DNA of 64,000 nucleotides from Candidatus Obscuribacter sp. Its GTDB lineage: Bacteria > Cyanobacteriota > Vampirovibrionia > Obscuribacterales > Obscuribacteraceae. Positions 16,364-25,533 of the stretch are shown in pieces. The notes below the pieces were generated by a model. It was not told where the DNA came from and ran no database searches. It saw only the letters and a program-made list of their open reading frames with translations. The stretch is taken from contig JADKDV010000005.1 in the NCBI GenBank assembly GCA_016718315.1, positions 372,001-436,000 of the forward strand. Direction: 5' to 3'. Both the position numbers and the translations under genes were made by a program. How positions within the stretch are numbered: position 1 is the stretch's first letter; every line of letters starts with the position of its first letter.

Positions 16364-16999
16364 ATGCCAATGCTCAAGAATCATCGCCTCGCCATCGCCA
16401 TGGCTACTCTCGTGGCCGCTGTCGTCGCCCTGTTTTTCTATGGTGAATACCAGATAGGCCAGATTGCGCGTGACCCGCGTAGCCTGGAGATGCCCAACAA
16501 GGTGACTCTGCAGGACAAGACCTGGTCGTCCCGCGATCGCATCTCGCTCCATGCAGTGCATGACGATAGGGTCTATAAGTCTGTCGGCGCCAGTCGCGAC
16601 GGCAAGACTGTGGAAGTCGACCTGCTCAACGGCGTCGCCCTGCTTAAAGCCAATATCGCTGCCCCCAGTGCCATCGGCGATATTGTCTTTGATGTGGTCA
16701 ACTATGACGGACAGAGCGTCTACAAGCTGCACTACAATGCCGCTGCCGAAAACGGAGTGGGCCTCGGTGTCTGGACAATAAACAAAAGCAACGGCGATGT
16801 CCTTGCTGTTGCCTTCAGTACCGGCGGTGATACCATCGCCTTCTGGGGCTTTGATCTGAAGATGCTGGCGTCCCTCACTCGAGACCCTGCCACAAAGCAG
16901 TGGTCAGTAGAAATCCGTGAGCGTGCAAGCGATGTCCCCGATGCGCTTTATACGCTTATCGCTGGCTACAAGATGTCGCGCGAGTTGCTCAAGCCCTGA
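16364..16999 (+). CDS. single-helix membrane-anchored protein, unknown function
   Basis: 211 aa: an N-terminal membrane helix (about residues 9-28, AMATLVAAVVALFFYG) followed by a mostly beta extracytoplasmic domain with no recognised motif. It may be a lipid-free anchored periplasmic protein. Start at ATG 16364 with AAGG six bases upstream; another ATG two codons later is possible. Followed by a long-loop hairpin (17024-17086) and T-rich sequence. Confidence 0.5.
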   Translation: MPMLKNHRLAIAMATLVAAVVALFFYGEYQIGQIARDPRSLEMPNKVTLQDKTWSSRDRISLHAVHDDRVYKSVGASRDGKTVEVDLLNGVALLKANIAAPSAIGDIVFDVVNYDGQSVYKLHYNAAAENGVGLGVWTINKSNGDVLAVAFSTGGDTIAFWGFDLKMLASLTRDPATKQWSVEIRERASDVPDALYTLIAGYKMSRELLKP

Positions 17000-17023
17000 G
17001 TGCTTAATCGTATTTGATTAGAA

Positions 17024-17120
17024 ACTCGACTCTGTTTGTCTCAGATATGGCACTGGTACGCTATTTCCGAGTTGACAGAGTCGAGTCGCTAATTGTCCTG
17101 CTGCTTTCGTTTTTTTCGTT
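17024..17120 (+). terminator. long hairpin with T-rich tail
   Basis: ACTCGACTCTG (17024-17034) pairs with CAGAGTCGAGT (17076-17086) across a 41-base loop. T-rich sequence (CGTTTTTTTCGTTTTTTG) follows within 30 bases. Confidence 0.45.
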
Positions 17121-17260
17121 TTTTGTTCGCTTTTGCTATGCGTGGTCGTATTATAAAATGTAGTAGGAGCGAAAAGCTTGATCTGCTCGTGTCAAGTTGG
17201 TGTCAGGTTGACCCCTTACATTGCTGTTATTAGCCCAAAGTTGTCATATCGGAGTACATT

Positions 17261-17482
17261 ATGGACAGACCAAAGTATGTGCCAAACGACAGTACCGGCG
17301 ATATGTTTGATCATCGCAATCAAGCTTATAACCAATTACTGGACGATGCGCGCAACTGCAAAAACGGCGCTAAAATCTTGAGCGATAGCAATGGCAATAG
17401 CAGTATGAGTTGTTTGCCAAACCTGACTTTGTTTGATAGTGGCGCAAGTAAGCCAGACCCTTCAAGATCACCCGGTCGTTAG
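17261..17482 (+). CDS. small hypothetical polar protein (73 aa)
   Basis: Not recognised. Asn/Asp/Ser-rich and probably disordered (starts MDRPKYVPNDSTGDMFDHRN, ends SKPDPSRSPGR). Supported by GGAG seven bases before ATG 17261. It converges on the OsmC-like gene with only 16 bases between stops. Confidence 0.4.
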   Translation: MDRPKYVPNDSTGDMFDHRNQAYNQLLDDARNCKNGAKILSDSNGNSSMSCLPNLTLFDSGASKPDPSRSPGR

Positions 17483-17498
17483 TAGCAGCGATCAATTA

Positions 17499-18008
17499 CT
17501 AAAAAGCTGTACAAGTAGGCTCGCAACTCACCGTAAAGTTGACCGATCGCGCAATAAAGCACTTCTGATGCGCTTTTGCATGCAAGGCCAGGGCGTCTTC
17601 GATGCGTGAGGCGTCAGTGATTTTCATTTTTGGTCTCAGCACTACTGATGTAAATTGACCGCCGCCGCCATCTACTTCGTCCATATAACCGGTAGCATCG
17701 TCCACATATTCTTTTAAAATGATGCCGCTGTCAGCGCACAAATGCAGCATCCAGAGCATATGGCAGGATGAAAGAGCACCAATTAGCATTTCCTCTGGAT
17801 TGTAGCGGCTGGCATCGCCTCTAAAGGCGGGATCAGAGGAGCCGAGCATGGCTTTGTATTTTGCCACTGGCACTTTGCCATCTTTGTCCGGATTGGTACC
17901 GCTGGAGGCCTCAAAGTCGCGACTGTAACTTGTGTAGCTGTCTGTGCCAGTACCTTTGTCCCCGACCCAGGTGGTCGTCAGGCTAAATGTGTGCTTTCTT
18001 GCGGGCAT
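17499..18008 (-). CDS. OsmC/Ohr-family protein
   Basis: 169 aa. It shows the OsmC pattern: N-terminal strand HTFSLTTTWVGD, then NPEEMLIGALSSCHMLWMLHLCADSG with the first redox Cys in SSCHM, and KAHQKCFIARSV with the second Cys. OsmC/Ohr proteins are thiol peroxidases acting on organic hydroperoxides, in the cytoplasm. It is closer to YhfA/OsmC-like forms than to Ohr, but the subgroup is not certain. Start at ATG 18008 (MPARKHTF); an upstream extension of 93 codons runs through untranslated sequence. The neighbour 18132 is divergent. Confidence 0.8.
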   Translation of the reverse strand: MPARKHTFSLTTTWVGDKGTGTDSYTSYSRDFEASSGTNPDKDGKVPVAKYKAMLGSSDPAFRGDASRYNPEEMLIGALSSCHMLWMLHLCADSGIILKEYVDDATGYMDEVDGGGGQFTSVVLRPKMKITDASRIEDALALHAKAHQKCFIARSVNFTVSCEPTCTAF

Positions 18009-18131
18009 TTGATTACTCCAGTTGGCTGGATAAATTTTAGCTGTAATTTGTTTGCACTTACTTATTTGGTGAAGACAGCTAAACAATCCTGGGTATAAAA
18101 ACAAAGGTGCTGGCATCCCGGAGGTATCACT

Positions 18132-18809
18132 ATGGAAAAAACTGATAGAAGAGAGCTTATCGCACTCGATCAGGCTTATGACTTTTACCGTGAACTTGTC
18201 CAGGACGGCTCTACCTACGATTTGCACAGACTGGTCAATTCGCTCAAGACTGTGGACAATGCTCTCGATGCTGCTCAAAACGGGCATATGGATTTGACTT
18301 TACGTCTCTGGCAAAAGATCAGACAGGCTCTTTTTGATAACTTGTTGACTCAGTTTAGCGCCCACGTGGTGGCTATTGCACCTGATGGACGAGTGCTTAC
18401 CAATCGCGACTGCCTACCTGATGATTGCATTCTTGAGCTTTACCCTGAGGGCTTGCGCCGTACTGATGACGTGTTTGAGTGCGCCATAGAAGACCTCCAT
18501 CCGGTTACCAGAGAGCGTCTTGAGCGTGTCTGGCGCGAGCGGGGACCATCCACAAGGCGCGAGGACTTTGTCAGCGCCAGAGAAGAGTCGGGCAGCTGTG
18601 AAGGCGGAGTCTGCACAATGAAGCCCAATACTTTTATCGTTGGAGCAGATGTGCTGACTGCCGAAGCCAAAAATGGACGGGAGCGCGCCTATCAGGATTA
18701 CTGGCGACTTTACTGGCAGTCTTATTGCTCACCGCGGGCCAAGGAGCGCCAGCATCTGACCAATCTGATGGCTTCATTGGAAGCAGTTTGGGGCAATCTG
18801 CATTATTAA
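18132..18809 (+). CDS. hypothetical soluble protein (225 aa)
   Basis: Not recognised. Helical N-terminus (LIALDQAYDFYRELVQDG), a central strand-like part (FSAHVVAIAPDGRVLTNRDCL), a basic/acidic region with a Cys pair (SGSCEGGVC, about residues 153-161) that could bind metal or form a disulfide, and a helical end. GGAGG lies six bases before ATG 18132. Divergent from the OsmC-like gene, with about 120 bases between starts. Confidence 0.55.
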   Translation: MEKTDRRELIALDQAYDFYRELVQDGSTYDLHRLVNSLKTVDNALDAAQNGHMDLTLRLWQKIRQALFDNLLTQFSAHVVAIAPDGRVLTNRDCLPDDCILELYPEGLRRTDDVFECAIEDLHPVTRERLERVWRERGPSTRREDFVSAREESGSCEGGVCTMKPNTFIVGADVLTAEAKNGRERAYQDYWRLYWQSYCSPRAKERQHLTNLMASLEAVWGNLHY

Positions 18810-18928
18810 ATAGGGCTTGTAGACTTGCTCCTTACACAGGCTGTCTTCAAGGGCGCTCTACACAGGCGCTCTACATTGGCTTTGGGATGTCGTGCTCAGG
18901 CAGTTGGCGCTAATGCTAAAATTGCTCG

Positions 18929-19678
18929 GTGTCTGACGCCTGTACCCAGATAAGCAAAATCATTCTAGTCTCATTAGTCGCATTTTTGTATGCGGCAGTG
19001 GGTCATGGCGGTGCCACTGGTTATATCGCCTCACTTGCTCTTTTTGATATGCCGCATGAGGCTATTGCCAGTACAGCACTGGTCCTCAACTGTGTGGTGG
19101 CCACCATTGCTCTCACCATGTACGCCCGAGCCGGTCAGTTGTCACTTAAGCTGACCTGGCCGTTTTTGCTGTTGTCCATGCCCATGGCTTATCTTGGCGC
19201 TCGTCTGGTTGTGGATAAGCAGATTTTTGTCATTATTTTGTCTATCAGTTTATATCTGGCGGCACTGCGATTTTTGTTTAAGCCCACTCTGGTGGATAGT
19301 CCTGATGCCTTGCGTCCTGTGCCTCTAGCTATAGGCATTGTAAGCGGCGCAGTGCTTGGTCTTTTGTCCGGCATCATTGGTATCGGGGGTGGTGTGTTTT
19401 TAAGCCCCTTAATCGTGCTCTGTCGTTATGGCAATCTCAAGCAGACGGCAGCGACTTCGGCGCTTTTTATTGTGGCTAATAGTTTGAGCGGCTTGATTGG
19501 GCGCTTTATTGATAATAAGCTCGATTTTGAGCCAGTTATGCTGCTATTACCTTTTGCCATTGTCGCCGCTTTATTGGGTGCTTATCTGGGCGCAAGGCGC
19601 TTTAATAGCGATGCTCTGCGCCGGCTCTTGGCGGTGGTACTATTGCTCGCTGCCACCAAGTTACTCCTCGCTCTCTAG
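18929..19678 (+). CDS. TauE/SafE (DUF81) family membrane transporter
   Basis: 249 aa with about eight membrane helices arranged as two repeats. Family marks: AVGHGGATGYIASLALF near the N-terminus and LLSGIIGIGGGVFLSPLIVL in the second half, which match the paired G-rich repeats of TauE/SafE. The family exports sulfite, sulfonates or other organic anions. Substrate not assignable. The start is a GTG (18929). The next gene begins 70 bases after its stop and may be cotranscribed. Confidence 0.8.
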   Translation: MSDACTQISKIILVSLVAFLYAAVGHGGATGYIASLALFDMPHEAIASTALVLNCVVATIALTMYARAGQLSLKLTWPFLLLSMPMAYLGARLVVDKQIFVIILSISLYLAALRFLFKPTLVDSPDALRPVPLAIGIVSGAVLGLLSGIIGIGGGVFLSPLIVLCRYGNLKQTAATSALFIVANSLSGLIGRFIDNKLDFEPVMLLLPFAIVAALLGAYLGARRFNSDALRRLLAVVLLLAATKLLLAL

Positions 19679-19748
19679 TCTGTGCAATTGCACAGGGCTT
19701 TTGTCTGGATTAATAGCTAAGCTCCTCGGACAAAGTGGAGGTGAGCAA

Positions 19749-20240
19749 ATGTCTGCAACACTAATCTGGCAAAATTATTTTACTGTCGCTAGCACTGCCT
19801 TTGAGACAGGCAATTTGCCTACAGCCAGGCATATGTTTGAAGCAGCAATGCAAGACGCTGGCAGTTTTGGTCTCTCCCATGAGGAGGCTGCTGCTTGCCA
19901 CGGACTGGCGCTTGTCCTCGTTAAAACTGGACACAACGAAGAGGCCAAGCGGCTTTTGCGCCGGGCTGTACGTCTCTATTCACTCTTTACTCCTATCGAG
20001 CCACGCGGCATGGCTGCCACAGCCTGTGTGCTGGCTGACCTCTACAGCATGGACGGTGCCGATGACAAAGCACTGCCACTACTAAAGGTGGCAAAGCGCG
20101 CTATTGCCAGTCAGTGTGGTGAGCTCTGTCCCGAGCTTAAGCCGCTCCTCAACAGGCTGGCAATGATTTACGCACGGCATGCCCAGGCACAAAAGGCGCG
20201 GCATCTATTGCAGCAATCAAGACAGATCTTGTCGGCATAG
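19749..20240 (+). CDS. TPR-repeat protein (163 aa)
   Basis: Soluble all-helical protein with at least three TPR-like helix pairs: FTVASTAFETGNLPTARHMFEAAMQDA; ACHGLALVLVKTGHNEEAKRLLRRAVRLY; ATACVLADLYSMDGADDKALPLLKVAKRAI; and a last LNRLAMIYARHAQAQKARHLLQQS. Start at ATG 19749 with GGAG eight bases upstream; a longer frame overlapping the transporter is rejected. TPR proteins are scaffolds; partner unknown. Ends in a long bidirectional hairpin at 20280-20331. Confidence 0.7.
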   Translation: MSATLIWQNYFTVASTAFETGNLPTARHMFEAAMQDAGSFGLSHEEAAACHGLALVLVKTGHNEEAKRLLRRAVRLYSLFTPIEPRGMAATACVLADLYSMDGADDKALPLLKVAKRAIASQCGELCPELKPLLNRLAMIYARHAQAQKARHLLQQSRQILSA

Positions 20241-20279
20241 TATATGCCATAGTAAAACATCTTCAATTTTTAGAAATGC

Positions 20280-20331
20280 CTATCCGATGAGTTCTAGCAA
20301 CCGTTTAAGATTGCTAAAAATCATCGGATAG
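20280..20331. terminator. long hairpin between convergent genes
   Basis: CTATCCGATGA (left) pairs with TCATCGGATAG (right) and, inside, TAGCAA with TTGCTA. The stem sits between the convergent TPR and GH130 genes, so it can terminate both, although there is no long T-run. Confidence 0.6.
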
Positions 20332-20347
20332 TCAGTTTGAATGCCCG

Positions 20348-21490
20348 CTACTTGTTAAAAGTGATAGTCAGGCGAAACCTGCCAATCAGTCGGTCAGCCA
20401 TGCCGTAATAGACATCGAAGACTTGAATGGAGCTTGTGCTGAGATCCTGACGAGCGACAATGCCGGTGGGAAAAACGACATTGTTGACTGTGCCAGAGAG
20501 TTCCTCAGGTGTTTCGGGCTTGAGGATGGCTCTGGGCGAGGTGTAGGAGAGCTTGTGGGGCGCTTGCCGGTCGTGGATCAAAAGTCCGGCACTGTAGCAG
20601 CTGTGGTAGCGGTTTGTGCGCGGGTCAATGACTTGATCGACACCGTGATAAATTGACAGCCAGCCTTCTTTTATTTTGAGTGGAGCTGTGCCGGCGCCGA
20701 CCTTAAAAGTACCCCAGCTGTCCTGTGGTGCCAGTACCAGAGCCGACTCTTTGACATCGAGCAGATTGCTCATATCGCTAAGTACGGCGTCGAGTGGCAT
20801 ATAGGCTATGCGCACACACTGACGGCTCTCGGGGGCAGCGGCAAAAGTGGATTGGATTTGGTCGAGCCCGCCGCTAGCCGGTATGTTGACCATGGGACGG
20901 TGATACATGGCGAGCGAGAGCACACCATCAGGTGAGAGCACTGGCTCCGGGAAGAAGGCGGCGTCTTTGTCATCGGCGGCAAGAGCAAAGCTCTCGGGAA
21001 ACTTGACGAGACCAAGCCTGTGCCACTTGTAACCGTCCTGGGAAGTGGCAAGCGCAATGCGCGGGCCATCAAAGCCAAAGGCGGTATAGCAGAGAACAAA
21101 GCAGTCCAAGGCTGCGATAAAGGTGACCCGAGGGTCTTCGCAGCCTTCGCCGCCCACTAGCTCGAAGCTACCACTGGTAGTGGCGCGGCGGCGGCGTTCG
21201 TAACGTGCCTGAGGCACGAGGGCAAAGCCGACGCGCTCAAAAGGCAATTCGTTGCCATTGGCGTCAACTGCCGGGCGACCGTCAATCCAGCGTTGCCGCA
21301 GGGTTTCGAGGCGAGATTGATTGCCGGGGGCAACCGAGCGCATGATCATGACGAGGTTGCCAGCACGGTCCTGAAAGATGGCTGGATTGAGTACGCCCTC
21401 TTGTTGGAAGTGACCTTTGGGAGAGGCGATGACGCCGAGTCTCTCAACGAGAATCCGGGGAGTGGAAGTTGATAATGAACTGTGTGTCAT
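20348..21490 (-). CDS. GH130-family glycoside phosphorylase/hydrolase
   Basis: 380 aa five-blade beta-propeller type. Visible family marks: VLNPAIFQDRAGNLVMIMRSVA near the N-terminus, GEGCEDPRVTFI (the conserved CEDPRV), and EGWLSIYHGVDQ further on, which is the YHG segment binding phosphate/substrate. Characterised GH130 enzymes phosphorolyse beta-mannosides (mannosyl-glucose or mannosyl-GlcNAc) in the cytoplasm. The specificity here is not determinable. Start ATG 21490. No sugar transporter lies adjacent. Confidence 0.8.
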   Translation of the reverse strand: MTHSSLSTSTPRILVERLGVIASPKGHFQQEGVLNPAIFQDRAGNLVMIMRSVAPGNQSRLETLRQRWIDGRPAVDANGNELPFERVGFALVPQARYERRRRATTSGSFELVGGEGCEDPRVTFIAALDCFVLCYTAFGFDGPRIALATSQDGYKWHRLGLVKFPESFALAADDKDAAFFPEPVLSPDGVLSLAMYHRPMVNIPASGGLDQIQSTFAAAPESRQCVRIAYMPLDAVLSDMSNLLDVKESALVLAPQDSWGTFKVGAGTAPLKIKEGWLSIYHGVDQVIDPRTNRYHSCYSAGLLIHDRQAPHKLSYTSPRAILKPETPEELSGTVNNVVFPTGIVARQDLSTSSIQVFDVYYGMADRLIGRFRLTITFNK

Positions 21491-21893
21491 TGTTTTTGTC
21501 CTGTGATAGACATGGATTAGTCAGAGAGACCGGATTGCCTGCAATGACTTGTACTTCGCCAATCTTCCCAATATTTTTGTGGCCACCTTTTGTGCTCAAT
21601 CTGTTTGTTTTGTTATTGCTTTGATAGCCAGACAAATGAGCATCACCAGCACGTCTAGGTCGTGCCTGATGGTGTAAAAGGTGGTGCACTGAGATGTTTG
21701 GTGTTTTGACTTATAAAATATTGGGGAGTTCGGGGGACCTTAAGGCTAATCAATAGCGCTATCTACGGGCAAGCTCACGAGGCGTCCTGTGGCTAGAATA
21801 TTTTTATTGGCAGACAGATTGTGGCAATGTGGTTGGTCAAACCACTTTTATTTAGAGGACTGGTAAATGAAACATTAGCGAAACCTAGCGCAC

Positions 21894-23738
21894 TTACAGG
21901 GAGGAGCCTTTAAGCTCAACAATTGAGTCTGGAGCAGATTCTGCAAATTGACGAGAGGCAAGCTCAGCATATTTGCCCGCTTTTTTTAGTAGCTGTTGAT
22001 GTGTACCTTGCTCCACAATAACTCCCTTGTCAATCACCAGAATGCTGTCAGCTCGCTCTACAGTGCTCAACCTGTGGGCGATAACAAGACTGGTGCGTCC
22101 TTTCATCAAGCGGGCTAGAGCGTCTTGAATGGCCTGCTCGTTGACACTATCAAGAGCGCTTGTTGCTTCATCGAGAATGAGAATGCGGGGATTTTTTAGG
22201 ACAACCCGAGCAATCGAAAGTCTCTGTCTTTCGCCGCCAGATAGTTTATAACCGCGTTCGCCCACTGTAGTTTGATAGCCTTCCGGCAGGGCTTCGATAA
22301 CATCGGCAATATTGGCCAGTCTGGCCGCTTCCTTGATTTCTGCTTCTGTTGCATCGGGCTTGGCGTAGCGTAAATTGGCTTCGATAGTGTCGTGAAAGAG
22401 ATAGGTCTCCTGAGTAACAAGACCAATGTGTGAGCGCAGTGAAGTCAGCTTAATTGTGCGAGTATCAATGCCGTCCAAGAGAATTTTGCCGGCACTTACC
22501 TCATAAAAGCGTGGTATGAGCGAGGCAATTGTAGATTTGCCTGCTCCCGATGAGCCCACCAGAGCTAGCACTTGCGAAGGTTTTATGGTGAAGTTGATGT
22601 GTTCTAGAGTCGGTCTGTCGGGGCGATAAGCAAATGAAACATACTCGAAAACTAGTTCACCAGCCACTACATTTAGTTCTACATCGGCGCCTGGATCGTT
22701 TGATTCTTCTGCCAAATCTAGATATTCAAAAATGCGCTCAAATACTGCCAGTGCCGAAGCAATCTGCACCTGTACACCAGAAAGCGAACTGACTGGTGTG
22801 TACAGTCTGGATAATAGCGCCACAAAAGCTGTAACAGTGCCGAGCTGGAGTGCTCCCTGGATGACAAAATAACCGCCACAAAGCCAGATTAGTGATGGAC
22901 CAACCACAGCCATGGTAATGATGATCATAAAAAACCAACGACCAATCATGGCCAGGTCAATTTCCATTTTCATCAGTTGACTGGCTACACCAAAAAATTT
23001 ATTGCGCTCAGTCTCTTCTCGTCCAAACAACTTGAGCAGTGTAATGCCAGATAAAGAAAGGGTCTCCTGGATAATGCTGGCTACTTCGTCGCGCTTTTTG
23101 CGATTGGCTTTGCGGGTGGCATACATTTTGCGACCGACTGGCCACAAAGGCAAAATCATAAAGGGCAAAACTGAAATGGAAAGTAAGGTCAGGCGCCAGT
23201 CAAGACAAAACATAGCAATCAAAGTGGTGATCATGACAAAGGCATTGCTGACAATGGTCACTAGAGTGCCCGAGACCAGGTCATCGACCGAATCTACATC
23301 GGTGGAGACGCGGTTGACAATCTCACCTGTTTTAGTACTGGCAAAAAATTCCAGGGGCAGCCGGTGTAAATGTGTCACCAGACTGGTGCGCAAATCGCGC
23401 ATAATGCCTTCGCCCATGGTGTGGTTTTGCAAGCCCTGAAATACACCAATGGCGCCTGTCAAAACGGCACTGACCACCATCAAGCCAAAATAGAGTAATA
23501 ACTCACTAGTGTTTTTGTGAGGCAGAGCTTTGTCCACAATCCAGGCAACCATCAAAGGTGGCACCAGGCCCAGCACACTATTTAGTGCCAGGCAAGCGAG
23601 GATGTATATCTCTTGTTGGCGATAACTGGCAAAAAGACGGCGGATGCGGCGCAGGTCTGCCCTGGTTTTGAGCTTTGTTTTGTCCGGATTAAACATACCG
23701 GACCACATCAAAAATACTGGAGGACCACCGCTATACAT
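21894..23738 (-). CDS. ABC exporter, fused permease/ATPase (MsbA/BmrA-like)
   Basis: 614 aa half-transporter. Six membrane helices span about residues 45-315 (ABC transmembrane type 1 fold). The nucleotide-binding domain has Walker A GSSGAGKST (395-403), Q-loop VTQETYLF, signature LSGGERQ (499-505), Walker B ILILDEATSALD (519-530) and the H-loop IAHRLS. It forms a homodimer and exports lipids, drugs or peptides; the substrate is not predictable. The start is uncertain: ATG 23738 has no clear ribosome-binding site, and ATGs 11 and 15 codons later are also possible. Confidence 0.85.
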   Translation of the reverse strand: MYSGGPPVFLMWSGMFNPDKTKLKTRADLRRIRRLFASYRQQEIYILACLALNSVLGLVPPLMVAWIVDKALPHKNTSELLLYFGLMVVSAVLTGAIGVFQGLQNHTMGEGIMRDLRTSLVTHLHRLPLEFFASTKTGEIVNRVSTDVDSVDDLVSGTLVTIVSNAFVMITTLIAMFCLDWRLTLLSISVLPFMILPLWPVGRKMYATRKANRKKRDEVASIIQETLSLSGITLLKLFGREETERNKFFGVASQLMKMEIDLAMIGRWFFMIIITMAVVGPSLIWLCGGYFVIQGALQLGTVTAFVALLSRLYTPVSSLSGVQVQIASALAVFERIFEYLDLAEESNDPGADVELNVVAGELVFEYVSFAYRPDRPTLEHINFTIKPSQVLALVGSSGAGKSTIASLIPRFYEVSAGKILLDGIDTRTIKLTSLRSHIGLVTQETYLFHDTIEANLRYAKPDATEAEIKEAARLANIADVIEALPEGYQTTVGERGYKLSGGERQRLSIARVVLKNPRILILDEATSALDSVNEQAIQDALARLMKGRTSLVIAHRLSTVERADSILVIDKGVIVEQGTHQQLLKKAGKYAELASRQFAESAPDSIVELKGSSL

Positions 23739-24236
23739 TTGCTTGAGTTGCCCCGGTTAGTTTTGGATACCATCATTGCGATAACTGTTATTATGCCTGA
23801 TTCAATTTTTACTTCCCAGCTATCGCCAAAAATAAGGCACTTTCTGTCACACAAGTGCCAGTTTTATCTGGCAGTATGAGGGCAATCAAAAACATAGAGT
23901 CGTCATAATTGGCTCTTAAAATTATTTGAGCGATCGCACCAGATATGGTGTGGTCGCTTTTGTGCATTGCTTGTGCCGTGTGGGCTGGATACTGGCTCTG
24001 GAAGCTGCTTGTGCTAATTGTAAACGAGGCAAATGTCTCTCTTGCTGTGGTGGTTTTACCACCCGTATATCCATGTGTGCTTAAAATTGGCAGTGATGAT
24101 GTGTTATTTAGAGGGTCTATTTAACTACTCCTCAATTAAGCACCAGCACCTAGCCACTCAATATCCCGCAACTACTTCGCCAATTTTTCAGCAGCTTCTA
24201 GCTGTCTGGACTGACATTGCAACTGAAGGATACGTC
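23739..24236. other. intergenic region with two hairpins
   Basis: Divergent gap between the ABC exporter (minus) and the 24237 gene (plus). It has GGCACTT/AAGTGCC (23836-23859) and an imperfect 12-bp stem followed by TTTT (23930-23961, plus strand; GCGATCGCACCA with TGGTGTGGTCGC). The second looks like a terminator without an upstream plus-strand gene, so a small RNA is possible. No reading frame is convincing. Confidence 0.4.
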
Positions 24237-24650
24237 ATGATCAATCAAGCTGGCATTGATGCTCTCACATTTTTTCTGCAGGCTCTTACCACCGTACACA
24301 GTCATCGTCAGATGGCCCGAGACGGGCACTACGCTCAGCTTCTTGGCCCCCACATCACCGAGTACGAGCAGCAGCTGATCGAGGACGCCGCCAGAGATGC
24401 CGAACGCGAATTGCGCTCCTCGCTCAGTTCCACCCTCAGGCTTTTGCGCCCCGAGCTTGTCGGCACGCCCTTTGAGCATGGCTTCGACGCCTGCCGCTCC
24501 AAGTTCTTCCACCCCTCACCGATTTGTGATGAGGCTTACACCCAGCTCGCAGTCTTGCTCGGCCAGCTGGCAAGCTGGAGTGAGAGGCCCGCAGAGCGTC
24601 AGAACGACCGTCCGGCAGAGCGCCAGAACGATCGTCCGACGGAACGCTAG
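24237..24650 (+). CDS. hypothetical protein with C-terminal RPAERQND repeats
   Basis: 137 aa, not recognised. The body is helical and acidic/basic-rich (YEQQLIEDAARDAERELRSSLSS). The last 20 residues are a tandem repeat of the unit RPAERQND (two full copies and a partial RPTER). Start at ATG 24237 with GAAGGA six bases upstream; an in-frame extension to 24033 is rejected. Upstream of the 24726 gene on the same strand. Confidence 0.5.
   Translation: MINQAGIDALTFFLQALTTVHSHRQMARDGHYAQLLGPHITEYEQQLIEDAARDAERELRSSLSSTLRLLRPELVGTPFEHGFDACRSKFFHPSPICDEAYTQLAVLLGQLASWSERPAERQNDRPAERQNDRPTER
24592..24648 (+). repeat. short tandem DNA repeat encoding RPAERQND units
   Basis: A 24-base unit (around GTCCGGCAGAGCGCCAGAAC) occurs two and a half times at the 3' end of the preceding gene with few substitutions. 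Such in-frame repeats can change copy number by slippage. Confidence 0.6.
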
Positions 24651-24725
24651 AGTGCAGACCTGAGCGCCGGTAGCGACGTCGTGTTTTTAGTCGGTGCAAC
24701 TTTGTAATGACAAAAGGAGATAGCA

Positions 24726-25253
24726 ATGGATGCACTTAGAATGCGGCGAAAGCTGCACGACCTGGCTCTGGAAGCACTGCTCTTTGACCGCGCGCTTGTG
24801 CCATCCGACTTAGCGCCGGTCAATGTGCGTGCTCTGCCTCTGGGTTTGCAAAAACTGGCTGCCAGATATGCGGGCAAGCAGAGCCTGACTGTCGATGCCG
24901 TACTGTCTCAGCTCTTTGTCTCGGATGTGGTTGAGTATCTGCTCTCCCTGCCCAGCTGTTACTGGTTTTGGCAGGTGGTATTGGGCGCCACTATGCTGCC
25001 TGAGCTAGAGCAAGGGGAGGCAAGTTTGGCTCGCCTGATTGGCATGGAGGAGGTGGTGCGCGCCGTGCGGGAGCTGAAGCAGCAGCAAGAGCGTGACTTT
25101 GACCTGGCGCTGCCGCTTGAGCGCTTGCCCGCTGCTCAGGTCGACTGCCGCCTGGCTCAGGGTGTGTTGCTCAATGTCGAGGACGATGATGGCGCTGTGG
25201 AGGTTGTGCCCAATCCAATCTTTGCCAGCCCTGACCTCTCCAAGTTGCATTGA
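24726..25253 (+). CDS. hypothetical soluble protein (175 aa)
   Basis: Not recognised. Leu/Ala-rich and largely helical, without clear membrane segments (MRRKLHDLALEALLFDRALVP at the N-terminus; LARLIGMEEVVRAVRELKQQQERDFDLAL centrally) and a short acidic segment VEDDDGAVEVV near the end. Very good ribosome-binding site (AAAAGGAGA) before ATG 24726. 75 bases downstream of the 24237 gene; probably cotranscribed. Confidence 0.55.
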   Translation: MDALRMRRKLHDLALEALLFDRALVPSDLAPVNVRALPLGLQKLAARYAGKQSLTVDAVLSQLFVSDVVEYLLSLPSCYWFWQVVLGATMLPELEQGEASLARLIGMEEVVRAVRELKQQQERDFDLALPLERLPAAQVDCRLAQGVLLNVEDDDGAVEVVPNPIFASPDLSKLH

Positions 25254-25392
25254 ACGGGCGGTGGACTGGCTTGAAGCCCGGTCCATCGCTTTTTTGCTCC
25301 AAGCAACGATAAGAGATAGTAGTAATGGGCAAAAAATGTGTAATGAGCAAATAATGTCAAAGCTAATCTGCACTGCTTGCACTTTTAAAAAG

Positions 25393-25426
25393 AGAAGTGC
25401 TGTAGACACAGGTCTACAGCACTTCT
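25393..25426 (-). terminator. perfect 15-bp terminator hairpin
   Basis: AGAAGTGCTGTAGAC - ACAG - GTCTACAGCACTTCT is a perfect stem. On the minus strand it is followed by CTCTTTTTAAAA, so it most likely ends the LOG-family transcript coming from 26232; it may also serve the plus-strand gene ending at 25253. Confidence 0.7.
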
Positions 25427-25533
25427 TAAGGTGGTTGATTGGTCGGCCGGTTTTGATTGATTGTTTAGTTGCTCAGGCTTATTTGACCTGATGCTGCCAA
25501 TCTTGAATGCGACAACTATTGCCTCAGCGATTT

